Part shown: piece by piece, positions 35,532-45,816 of the stretch
Layout of the letters: each line of letters starts with the position of its first letter
Position numbering within the stretch: the first letter of the stretch is position 1
Assembly (NCBI GenBank): GCA_907165275.2
Contig: OU015674.1
Span: 3,533,001-3,597,000, forward strand
Origin: Zygaena filipendulae
Lineage: Eukaryota; Arthropoda; Insecta; Lepidoptera; Zygaenidae
Length of the DNA: 64,000 nucleotides
Reading direction: 5' to 3'
Translations under genes and position numbers: made by a program
The notes under the pieces: generated by a model
Seen by the model: only the letters and a program-made list of their open reading frames with translations
Told to the model about the DNA's origin: nothing
The model's database searches: none

Positions 35532-35891
35532 GCCCGCTCCACATTTACGCTAGAATCTTGCGAGAACGCGAGAAAACTACGAGAAACGTTGGAGAAAATC
35601 GGCTCTGTTGAGAACTATGTATATTTCAAAATTCGAACATTGACATTATAACATTTAAAATTAAACAAAAAAAGGTAATCAGATTTCGTAAGATTTGTTG
35701 AGATTATTGATTTTTAGGAACACTACATTATTATAATTATAACAATTATTAAAGTGATTAAAGTAGGTATTGTTTTCAGTTTATAAGTGTTTCCTTTCAG
35801 TAATCGTACAGATTTCCCACAGGCTCTACATTCACGTTCTCGTGGTTTTCTCGCGTTCTTGCAAGATTCTCGCGTGAATGTGGTGTGGGGC
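35532..35891. mobile_element. 360-bp DNA element with about 52-bp TIRs
   Basis: GCCCGCTCCACATTTACGCT ... and the inverted end (cgcgtgaatgtggtgtgggg c) pair over about 52 bp, including a gaacgcgagaaaac core. No ORF. Confidence 0.82.
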
Positions 35892-37135
35892 ATAAGGTTA
35901 AACGAGGGACTTATTGAAGAAGGGTGTTCAGTAGATATTTTGATCCTAGTCTCAGATCTCTCATGAATCTCCCATGAAGTTCGAAGATTAACCCAAACTC
36001 AAAGTAAAAAAAATTATTGAACTCGTTAAGTTACATCGTACCATTTGAATTCAGACAACAAGTAGGTACAATACTTAATGTGAATTTGTACATTTACCGC
36101 TCGCTCGGAAGGCAGATTTCCCAAGAGAAGAGACGAGCGAACTCTTGGATTGCTCTTTTCAAAGTTACAGCCATACAATATAAATTATAAACTAGACTTA
36201 GTTGAGATTAATTAAATGGACAATTTGTATGTTTCTATCGTATAAAAAATATATCTACTACACCTACTTAAATGAAAAAATAAATTTAAGTCAGCTAGGC
36301 AGTTACAGTTATTTTGAACTAATAATAAAGAAAAGGAAAACATATTTTGAAATGCTTAGTAGGTAGGTACTACCTAGTTACTTAAGATGTAATAATGATA
36401 TCCACTGTATGGCAAGTTTAAAATAATAATTATGATGACGTAAAAGACATTCATAAAACAATATCTACTGTGAATAAAAACATTTTATCCCGCTAAGCTA
36501 AAGGAAATAATTACTTATTAGAGAAAAGAGAAAATAATATATTTTATTTGTTATATATTTTATAACTATTTTATAGTTTGTTTTATTTGTTGTTATTAAA
36601 TATTGGAAACAAAAATCAATCAATTTCATATTAAGAGTGTGTACCTAGGTATATCACAGAAATTTATTATTCTTATTAATACGATTTCTGTGATGTACCT
36701 ACCTACCTACTGACTGATACTGACTGATTTTTATTCTGTATGATTGGTGATTTCTGAGTGGTTGTCTCTACAAATATAGCTATTTGTGTTCCCCATACGT
36801 TGTTTTACTTATTGTAATTAAATAAGGTACCTATACACTTTTTTTTATGAATCACCAATTTTATTCATCTACATTTACAATGATACTTACCCAAATCATT
36901 ATGCCAAGTTTTCTTGTTTGCAGGTGCGTCTTTCCAATGCCGGGCCGGACAATCAACATCTAAATCTTACCCAACTACAATTTCGCAAGACGTTAAGACG
37001 CCCCTGCTTGTTTCTAAGTTTGTATGTAGGTGTTAATCTCCAATTCGGCAGTGTTTTCAATTTTCACCAGATCTGGCGAAATTTAATGTCGTTTGTGATT
37101 TATTTGATGGAAGACTTTTAGAATATTTCAAGAAC
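35892..37135. other. Intergenic spacer
   Basis: AT-rich; the short open frame at 36918-37121 has no supporting features. Nothing recognised. Confidence 0.4.
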
Positions 37136-37447
37136 TTTACAATTTGTCCGACACAAATTTAGGAAATCAGACGGTTTAATCGAAGTTTAGAATAATTAGA
37201 TTCCAATTTAGTGAAATTGGAGCGTCCCAACTCCCAATCGACTTCTCCCTAAATTGGTTACGATCTAGGGCAGTGTAATCGCGTCGGAACCATCTAGGGT
37301 CGGTGAGTAAGAGAGAGAACGAGTGATCACACTACATTAAAATGAACCCTAGAGTAGTCGATTTAGGGTGCAATTTAGTGTAGTATGATCACTCGCTCTT
37401 TCTCTCTCTCACTCACTGATTCTAAATTGTATCAAATTTAGGGAACT

Positions 37448-38195
37448 TCCTACTAATTTTATAAAGAGGAAAGATTTGATTTTTTTGTTTGTTTGTTACG
37501 ATTTTACAAAAAAAACTACGGGACTGATTTAAAAAATTCTTTTTTGCTAAAAAAATGCTATAAGGAGTAAATTAGGCTACTTTGGAGTTCCAGCGAGAAT
37601 TCCGAAACTCACACGCCGAAACGGTTGCACAAATTATGACGGGACTTTCATTGCTAATTAGCTGATGCTATATGGAGTAAATTAGGCTACTTAGGAGCTC
37701 CTGCAGGAATTCCAAAACTCAAGCGGGTGAAACCGGGGGGCACAGCTATAATATTATGAAGAGGTAAAGTTTGTTAGTTTGTGACGTGTGTTTGTGACGT
37801 TGCGTTGTAGGGATCCACTGAACTGATTTGGAAAATTTTTAAAGGAAACTATACCGTAGTCCTGAGTGACATAAGTCCTTTTTTATCCTGAAATTCCCAG
37901 GGGAATTCCGGATTTACCGCAGGTGAAATCACGGGGACAGCTAGTATCTAATAAGTAGGTAGTCGCGTTCATGTCGATTTTTTTTAATTAAATCCTTACT
38001 AATATTATAAATGCGAAAGTGAGTTTGTTTATTCGTTACGCTTTCACGACTTCACGGCTCAACCGATCATCAATAAATTTTGCAATTTTTGCATGCCTGT
38101 TTTCACAGGTACAGAAAAAGACATAGGGTACTTTTATCCCGGTATTCCCGCGGGAACTTCGAAATTACCGCGGGTAAAATAGCGGGAACAGCTAA
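37448..38195 (+). mobile_element. Three serial Helitron-like copies
   Basis: 37448-37748 (aagaggaaagatttg subfamily, ends cacagcta), 37749-37944 (aagaggtaaagtttg, ends acagCTAG) and 37993-38195 (aatattataaatgcgaaag, ends acagcta). The first two abut directly; all are in the same orientation. Confidence 0.75.
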
Positions 38196-38986
38196 TTTCT
38201 TATAAAAGACGTAGGTTACGTCATGTTATTTGCGTACTAAAACGTAGTGGTTATATACTCTTAGTTGCGTACGCTGCACGCTACCTCATGCACGTCCGTC
38301 TCAAATGAAGCGCGTGCGCCAACATGAAAAGGAAAAAAAATGAAAAAGCGTTTATTAAATACAAACAATGCTACACAATAATAAAAGAGCACTAGTCCCT
38401 AAACTAGGATTCCCTGTGTTATAGGGACCAGTCTCCTACAAATATAATATCCAATTAACCAATCAGTACAGAGGATTCAACATCTAAACATACAAGCTTG
38501 GAGACCACACCAAACCATACCAATGACCAAGTGTGTGTCCTCATAGTGAGAAAAAAATGAGAACAATAATACTTATATTATGTCAAGCGGCCCTCACCGA
38601 GGTACATGAGATTAAACCAAGTGTCTAGACAGAAGAAGTGGCAGGAGTAGGTAATGTGCCTACAATAGGAATAATGGGAACATTATAAAGAGTCAGCGGT
38701 CGAAGACTCTGTGGCCTAGCCCTACGAAAAGTATCTTGGGATCAGTACTGCCGCAGAAAAGGACACAAAAGTAGGCATCTATTTTCTGCGACAGGCTGCT
38801 AGGCACAGATTGTTCTCCAATCATGGTACAAGCCAGCCATCTTTTAAATTCAGGTGAACAGGAATAACTCAGTGGAGTTGTAGTTTAGGTCAGTCAGCCA
38901 CTCACACAGCCACACTCATATTGTATTATATATGCGCCAACTAGTCGCTGTATCGTAATTAATTTGGGGAGAATTATAGTAAATAT

Positions 38987-39165
38987 GGACGCAGATACGT
39001 TAGGGAACGTTATTTAATTATGTGTTCACCTTATTACATTGTTGAAGTATGCAATAAAATATTAAACATAAAAAATGTTGACACAAAATGGCGCTATAAT
39101 TTTAAAACACGATTTACTCAAAATTTCTCCAGTGTGGGTTGACACACTATTGCTTATCTATGTCC
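38987..39165. mobile_element. MITE family A, copy 3 (internally deleted)
   Basis: Opposite orientation to copy 1; ATAT on both sides. About 60 bp next to the left end are missing (gcagata joined to cgttagggaacg). Confidence 0.85.
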
Positions 39166-40864
39166 ATATATGGCGAGAAGCTTAGTAAATCAGATACGAG
39201 AGAGAGAGCGAGTGATCACACTACACTAAATTGCAGGGATTGAAAAAGGTCCTAAAATACCGGTAAAATACCGGTAAAATAACGGTTCCGTTACTAGAAC
39301 CCGAACCGGAACCGAAACCGAAATCGGAACCTTTAGGAACCTTTATTTTACCGGTTCCTCGTGAAAACATGTCACAATTTGTTCGATTTCATACGATCCC
39401 GCTCAACGCAGGACGATAGCGACGCGCGGCAAGCTTCGAAGTCTTGCAAGTTTCCTTTTCAATCATTCGATGATAAAAAGTTATGACGCGTGCGCTACGC
39501 TAGTTGATTTAATTACTAAAATATAATCTATTTTTTTTTATTATTCAAGATAATTATATACCTAGAGTTTAAAAAAAGGGTCGGAAAAAACTAATTTTGT
39601 TTACAAATACTTTTTATATGACGAACAGCAGAACAAATCCATGTGTACCTACCATAAACTGTGGTTTAGTTGTAAAGATACCTAAGTTATGACTTATGAT
39701 AATGTTTTTAAAAAGTATACGATTTATATGTAGGTACGCAATATTTAACCGATTCCAAAAAATGACAATTCGAACCGTATGTAGATACAAAATAAATTAT
39801 TGTTGGAATTACATAATGTCAGCGGCATTTAAGCAGGGACCGGATTAGCGGCTAATTTTGAAAGCCCATTTAACTGGTCATCCTTTCGATATGCTATCCT
39901 TAGGTCTGTGTTATCCTGTAAAACGCTTATCTAGTGAAAGGTTAACTGTATCCTTAGGGTAACCCTAACCTTACAATAGGCTAAGCGTTTACCATATCAT
40001 TGAAAGGGTATTTTGTTTTCCGCTTTATTGATGGGGTTTTTGCCCCTAGTTTTGGGGTTTTTTGGGCGGGGGCGCAAGAGCCGACAGCCGAGCTACTCCC
40101 GAGTCAAAGCTTTGACCGTGCGCCGCCGGTTAGCCTATGAGATAGGGTTACCCTATGAGAAATGGTTTCTGTAAAGGTAACGTAATTTGTATTATTTAAC
40201 AACTTATTTAAAGGGAAACCCTACGAAAGGCTTTCCATATGATACAGTTTGTCATGTTTTATCTAATAAAAATATTCAACCCCATCAATTATCCCGCCAA
40301 AAATACAGGTAGTGAAAGCGCTTCCTGTCCCTGTATTTAAATCTAGGTGGGCTTTTAAGCAATTTTTTCAAATTTTATATACAAGAATATTTTTTAAGCA
40401 ATGCGCAAAAAAATTTTGGTGGTTCAGAACACATTTCCATTATTTGTTCAAAACTTTTTTATATTTTTTTAATATTTTTTTATCCTGCTTTAAATTATCA
40501 ATATATGGAAACTATCAATTTGTAATAATATCAATGGGCAGGCGCGCCGTGCGGCGTACGCGGGGGGTGTTGCAGCGTGGGTGAACAACCTCGATCAGCT
40601 GTCGGTACATTGTAACCCACGTAAATACCTAGCTGAACTAGCGCTTCGTGTACAGCGGTAGTGGCGGCGAATACAGTAGCCAATAAATCAATTGCAAAGT
40701 ATACATCTTTCGTTCACGATAACTTTACTTTTTTGTACTAAGACTTATCAAAATAAAAAAGGTGTTTATTAAAACTACTTTAAGTTTAATTTTTAAAAGT
40801 TTGCACACTGAATAAAAAATATTCCTGTATGTATGTACCTACAATAATATTATAGTTGAAGTTG

Positions 40865-41060
40865 TCCCTACTGTAATAAAAATGAAAGTGAGTTTTTAGT
40901 TGGTTTTGTTTGTTTGTTTGTTACACTCGCGCCTCAACGGCTCAACCGATCATCATGAAATTTTGCATACACGTTGTCAGGGGCACAGAGAAGGACATGG
41001 GGTACTTTTCATCCCGGAATCCCCGTGGGAACTCCAAAATTACTGCGGGGGAATAGCTAA
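40865..41060 (+). mobile_element. Helitron-like repeat
   Basis: TCcctactgtaataaaaatg start, aaccgatcatcatgaaat, cacgttgtcaggggcac, and a degraded tail ending aatagcta. Confidence 0.7.
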
Positions 41061-41326
41061 CACATAAAGAATATGGCCTAATTTGCTCAAACTAGAAGTT
41101 TATTTATTTGTATGCTTTGTTGAACATAAAAAATATATACCTTTAATAACAAATTGCAAAAATTTAACCAAACTGCTAATTCATGTCCAAATGCGGACTT
41201 ATCTCGCGAGTGGATCCGCGAGTGGATTCCTTCCAGTCAAGTCGAATTAAAATAATTCTTTTATAATCCCCAACGCAAAAATGAAAAACGACGGGGTGTT
41301 ATGAGTCTGACGTGTCTGCGCCTGCG

Positions 41327-41410
41327 TCTGTGTGTGTGTATGTGCGTGTGTGTATGGTGTCTGTGTGTGTGTCTGTCTGCTTGTCTGTCTGTCTATCTGT
41401 CTGTCTTAGG
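41327..41410. repeat. (GT)n / (CTGT)n microsatellite
   Basis: Alternating GTGT and CTGTCTGT runs inside the 3.6-kb element. Confidence 0.88.
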
Positions 41411-41747
41411 TTAAAGACCAGAATACCCAGTATAATTCTAAATACAGTCAACAGCACATCATGGTATCAAAACTGACAAATTTATACTTTAAATTAATCT
41501 CCAAACATTAGAGTTTATTATCCATTGAAGAAAATTTGACAGTTTGTGGTAACTTGATGTGCTATTTGTACTTCATAGTTTGCACCCATTTCATTTTGGC
41601 CGCGCGCTTACTAGGAGGCGCTAGGGTAATGTTATGTAATGTAGGGTAATGTCTTGACTAACAACAACCATATATCCAACTATCCACAGAGTCAATAAAC
41701 TAAGACACTGTACAGCAGACGCCCATGTATATTAAAAATTACCCAGA

Positions 41748-41905
41748 CGAACCCCCACGGTTCAATCGCCTAAATTTCGAAGTTCCTGTAGGAATTCCGG
41801 GATAAAATTTCGCTACCTATGTCTTATTTCAAACTGTTTCCTATCTCTGTGCCAAATTCCATTACAACAAATATCCATCCATCTAAGCCTTCACATTTAA
41901 ATTAA
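41748..41905 (-). mobile_element. Helitron-like repeat, diverged
   Basis: Minus orientation: cccccacggttcaatcgcc, gaagttcctgtaggaattc, ending cttcacatttaaattaata. Confidence 0.55.
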
Positions 41906-41908
41906 TAC

Positions 41909-42441
41909 TAGCCGCGGTTTCACCCGCGTTAATTTCCGAGTTCTGAGAACTTGGTCAGAGAACACTCCTTTTTTAGAAGTCGGTTAAAAAGTAGCGTACG
42001 GCCTTTTCTGTATCTCTATTCCATGTATCCAAAATTTGATAATAATTAGTGACGTTATGAAAGCGGTGATGATAGCTCAGTGGTTGGTGCGTTCGGATCA
42101 AACGCCGCAAGGCGTAGGTTCAAACCCTAACAATGAGCTTGAGCTATCGGTGAAGGAAAACATCGTGAGGAAAATGGTAGGGCGCTCTCTAGTGCCCGGC
42201 TGCCTAGCTACCACCTTCAAGTTGCAAATCTGTCGCCAAGCACTTAACGGTGTTTTCCGACAGCTCCACTTGAAAGCCAGTTCCCATCCCCATTCCAGGT
42301 CGGCAACACACTGCAAGCCTTCTGGTGTTGCAGATGTCTATGAGCGCCGGTAATCACCTACCATCAGGTGTACTACTTGCCCGTTTGCCCCCTATGACAT
42401 AAAAAAAAATTAAAGCGTAACAAACACACACTCATTCTCAT
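41909..42441 (-). mobile_element. Helitron-like repeat split by a SINE
   Basis: The left part (ctagccgcggtttcacccgc ... gacgttatgaaagcg) and right part (aaagcgtaacaaacacac ...) are collinear pieces of one Helitron copy separated by the SINE at 42066-42411. Confidence 0.78.
42066..42411 (+). mobile_element. tRNA-derived SINE with A and B boxes
   Basis: RNA polymerase III promoter boxes are visible: A box TAGCTCAGTGG (42073-42083) and B box GGTTCAAACCC (42118-42128). The body ends catcaggtgtactacttgcc ... gacat with a poly-A tail. It is flanked by AAAGCG (42060-42065 and 42412-42417), a target duplication in the host Helitron. Confidence 0.85.
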
Positions 42442-42927
42442 TTATATTACTACCATATGGATTCACTCACGAAAATTTAGCCTATATCAGCATTATCAGC
42501 TACCTATAATATTCCTATTTCCCGTATATTGTAGCTTCCTGTAAGTGTAAGAGTTTTTCAAATCTGTCAAGTATTTTTTTTATTTTTATCCATTACAAAC
42601 AAACATACAATGAATGAAATCTTTCTTTTTATATTTTATTATTACTATAAACTATATTGTAACTACACAAAACACAATAATGATAATAGTATTATATCAG
42701 TGACAACAATGAAACTCACCTCAGTCCATTTTATACTTAATTACCAGGGACAGGAAGCGCTTTCCCTCCCTTTATTTTGTTATTGATAGGCTTGAATATT
42801 TTTATTGGATAAAATACCCCTATGACTTGGCCACCTTTCGATCGACTAACTGTATCATATGGAAAGCCTTTCATAGGGTTTCCCTTTAAATAAGTTGTTA
42901 AATCATACAAATACGTTACCCTCATCA

Positions 42928-42980
42928 CTAACCATCAGGTGTACCACTTGCCCGTTTGCCCCTTATGACATAAAAAAAAA
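42928..42980 (+). mobile_element. SINE 3'-end fragment
   Basis: accatcaggtgtaccactt, gcccgtttgcccc, tatgacat, A-run: the last 45 bp of the SINE at 42066, inserted in the right TIR of the 3.6-kb element. Confidence 0.75.
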
Positions 42981-43867
42981 CCCTCACAGAAACCATTTCT
43001 GATAGGGTAACTCTATCTCATAGGGTAACCCTTTATGAAGCGCTTTCCCTAGCCGTGGTGGCGGCAGCGACGGCGGCGCGCGGTCAAAGCTTTGACTCGG
43101 GAGTTACTCAGCTGTCGGTTTTCGCGCTCCACCCAGTTAGAGGGGCAAAAGGGTAAATTAAGGGTAACTATCATTGGCTAATAGCGTAATCTTGCAACCT
43201 AAATCTATTATATGTTTTTGTAGCTGATGTTGTCCTGAATAAACGAAAATAAAAATAAAATAAATAAAAACCCCATCAATAAACCGGAAAAAAATACCCT
43301 TTTAATGATAATATGGTAAACGCTTAGCCTATCGTAAGGTTAGGGTTACCCTAAGGATAAAGTTAACCTTTCACTAGATAAGCGTTTTGCAGGATAACAC
43401 AGAAGAAAAGGATAGCCTATCGAAAGGATGACCAGTTAAAAGGGTTTTCAAAATTAGCCGCTATTCAGAGAGGCTATTATGTAACTTTTATTTCTACCAT
43501 TTTTCGGTTGCAATCAAAAACGTGGCGGTTTTGCGATTGCAATATGCACGTTTTGACACCTACAATATCTAGTAATCAACCAAAATTATCATACTTCAAA
43601 AGTTAAAGCTACCTATCTCACAAATTTTTCTGATTGAAACTGAAATATGATAGTAACAAAAGTTACATAATTGCCCTGCAGGTCTCTGAAATTAACCGCT
43701 ATTAATCAGGAACTGTTCTTCACTTCAAACTACGCTGATCGACTAAACGAACTAAAACTACTAAAAAGACACGCCAAAGAACCGTCAAACATATCGTCTT
43801 TTTCTTAGAGAACCTTTAAATCGAATGGTATGGAACCGGTATTTTGGAACCTTTATTCATTGGTTCC

Positions 43868-43935
43868 AGTACCGGTACACAGGGAACCGGAACAGAACCG
43901 GAACCGGAACCGGAACCGGAACCGAAAAAGGGACC
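43868..43935. repeat. (CCGGAA)n simple repeat
   Basis: Degenerate tandem accggaaccggaaccgga, the inverted counterpart of the run at 39300-39330. Confidence 0.8.
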
Positions 43936-44244
43936 TTTTTAGGAACCGAAATGAAGGACCGGAACCCATATTGGTACCGGTTTTCAATCCCTGCTAAATT
44001 GTACCTTATATCGACTACTCTAGGGTACATTCTAATGTAGTGTGATCACACGCGCTCTCTCTCACTCACCGACCCTAAATTGGATCCGACGCGATTACAC
44101 TGTCCTACATTGTAACCAATTTGGGGAGAAGTAGATTGGGACCCTCCAATCTCACTAAATTGGACCCTAACTGTTCTAACATTGATTACACCTTACGATT
44201 TCCTAGATTGGTGTCTGCCAAATTATAAGGTGTAATAAGCACTT

Positions 44245-45740
44245 AACTCCCTTACGTCACGTTCAAATCGTCAGATTATTCATATACACACTTCTCAGCA
44301 TGTAATTCACCCACCATATCTTAATCTGACGCGCTCGAGTATCTATTGCGAGTTATCGATTTTTTTTACTAATCTAATCGGTTATCCTAGACGCACCCAC
44401 CAGTGTAGAGGGCCTATATTTGGTGGAGGTACTACTCAACATGGTGCAAGGTACCTTACGTACCCCTTATGTTCATCTGACGCGCTTTAGCAAATCCACA
44501 AATCCCCTCTTGGAATCCCGTACTATAGGTACTAAATGCGACGCGTGGAGCGTTGCGTGCCGTGTTGCGTCGATTGTTTAACCTACTTATTTAGTAGTAT
44601 ATGTATAATATTATAATAGGTGCACTGCGCTGCAAACTACTAGTTAAAGTTTATCGAATAGCCAAAATGCGAAATGACGTCACTAGTTCAAAATTACGCC
44701 TTATTAATCTGTGATAGAGATGTCACTGTCATATTGACAGGGTCATGTGACACTGACAGACAGATAACTTCAATATCCAAAAGCGAAATTTAAGTTGAAC
44801 TGTGTCGAGTTACTTCCAAAAGTTCCAGTAAAGAAGCGAAATGTATCTTACTGATGCATTTTAAAGAAAAAACCTTCAAATGAAAATATGTGTTGACTTT
44901 AGTACTTAGTTTCTTTTGCCTTCCCTGAAAGAGGTAAATGTTTCCTAAAAAAATAAAAGTGACGTAACATATTAAGCGTGGCTGTGATTGGTGTTTCGTT
45001 GCAACGTTCCGTTTCACAAAATTAAAAGTTGAATATTTTGGTAACTATTGATAATTTTTTAGTAAATCTTTCACAATAATGTTTTTCTAAGGCTCTATTT
45101 TTGTAATATTGACACAATTTCTTATTATAAATTTCATACAAGTAGGTACCCTATTCGATTACTTTTAGTAATAATCGCCCATCGCTAGTGTGACGTGACC
45201 TTTAGTATAAAATGGCGGATTATCACGTTCAATCGCAACGCATTTCTGCTCTATTCTCTTGTATAGATTGAGATTCTGACCAAAGTTAAGGTTTTCGCTT
45301 TTAGCCCGGTAATGTCAAATAAATTTAAAAGTTTCGGCTCTTACAATTATAATATTTATAATAAAATAAAGATATCGTATTGATAGGTAATTTAAAAAAT
45401 CGGGTGATTGTTTTTATGCAAAAATTCCAAAAATATTCATGTATAATTATTTTTTAATACTAGGTATTTTAGTTGTAACATTTATTTATTTTCCACTTAT
45501 TTCACAACATAACTTTTTTAAGTACTACCTACTTATGGACCAATAAGTGTGAGGTGTTGGATTTAAAAAAAATCAGAATGATGAGGACAGAAGAATGAGA
45601 GGACTATAAATAAAAACCAATAAAGATTGTTCTTGGTTCTGTGTTCATGAAAAAGTTGGGAATTATGTTTCTGCACCAAGCCCAACAAGGCTAGAACCAT
45701 TATTCTAATCTTTTAATACATTGTGTGCAGATTATGTACT
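44245..45740. other. Spacer upstream of the Myb/SANT-like gene
   Basis: No repeat recognised. Probably holds the promoter and a 5'UTR exon: a good acceptor (ttgtgtgcag) lies at 45730 just before the ATG at 45747. Confidence 0.4.
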
Positions 45741-45746
45741 AAAGCA

Positions 45747-45816
45747 ATGGAGCAGCAGTATGTCCTTAAAACTGAGGTGCAGTCCAATGAGGAAATTTTA
45801 TTGTTTTATGTTGATG
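45747..45816 (+). CDS. Myb/SANT-like gene exon 1
   Basis: ATG at 45747 starts MEQQYVLKTEVQSNEEILLFYVD; donor GTAAGC at 45817, phase 1. The 23-codon exon joins exon 2 in frame. The first in-frame ATG in exon 2 would lose this leader. Confidence 0.72.

Larger units (their letters stand above)
39844..43464. mobile_element. 3.6-kb DNA element with about 490-bp TIRs
   Basis: Left TIR 39844-40333; right TIR 42745-43464 (longer because of two later insertions near 42925-42980 and 43190-43275). Outer ends agcggctaattttgaaa; inner ends aagcgcttcctgtccctg. The TIRs contain many short palindromes around taggctatcc and agggtaaccct. The interior (40334-42744) has no transposase, only Helitrons, a (GT)n tract and a SINE. 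The superfamily cannot be named by eye. Confidence 0.78.
37136..44240. repeat. Large nested inverted-repeat region (7.1 kb)
   Basis: The outer arms 37136-37430 and the reverse complement of 44000-44240 share ccaatttagtgaaattgg-type, agtgtaatcgcgtcgga, gggtcggtgagt and tgatcacactacatta blocks. Inside, 39214-39345 pairs with the reverse complement of 43850-44060 (gggattgaaaa, accggt, CCGGAA runs). An inner element with 0.5-kb TIRs spans 39844-43464. The left half is interrupted by Helitrons and a family A MITE. Confidence 0.78.

Noticed and set aside
39940..40000. Telomere-like 'agggtaaccctaacctta' motifs
   Set aside because: Not the insect TTAGG repeat in tandem; they are short palindromes inside transposon TIRs.
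42066..42140. Possible tRNA gene (A and B boxes)
   Set aside because: No cloverleaf with paired acceptor stem is visible and a 270-bp tail plus poly-A and TSD follow: it is a SINE.
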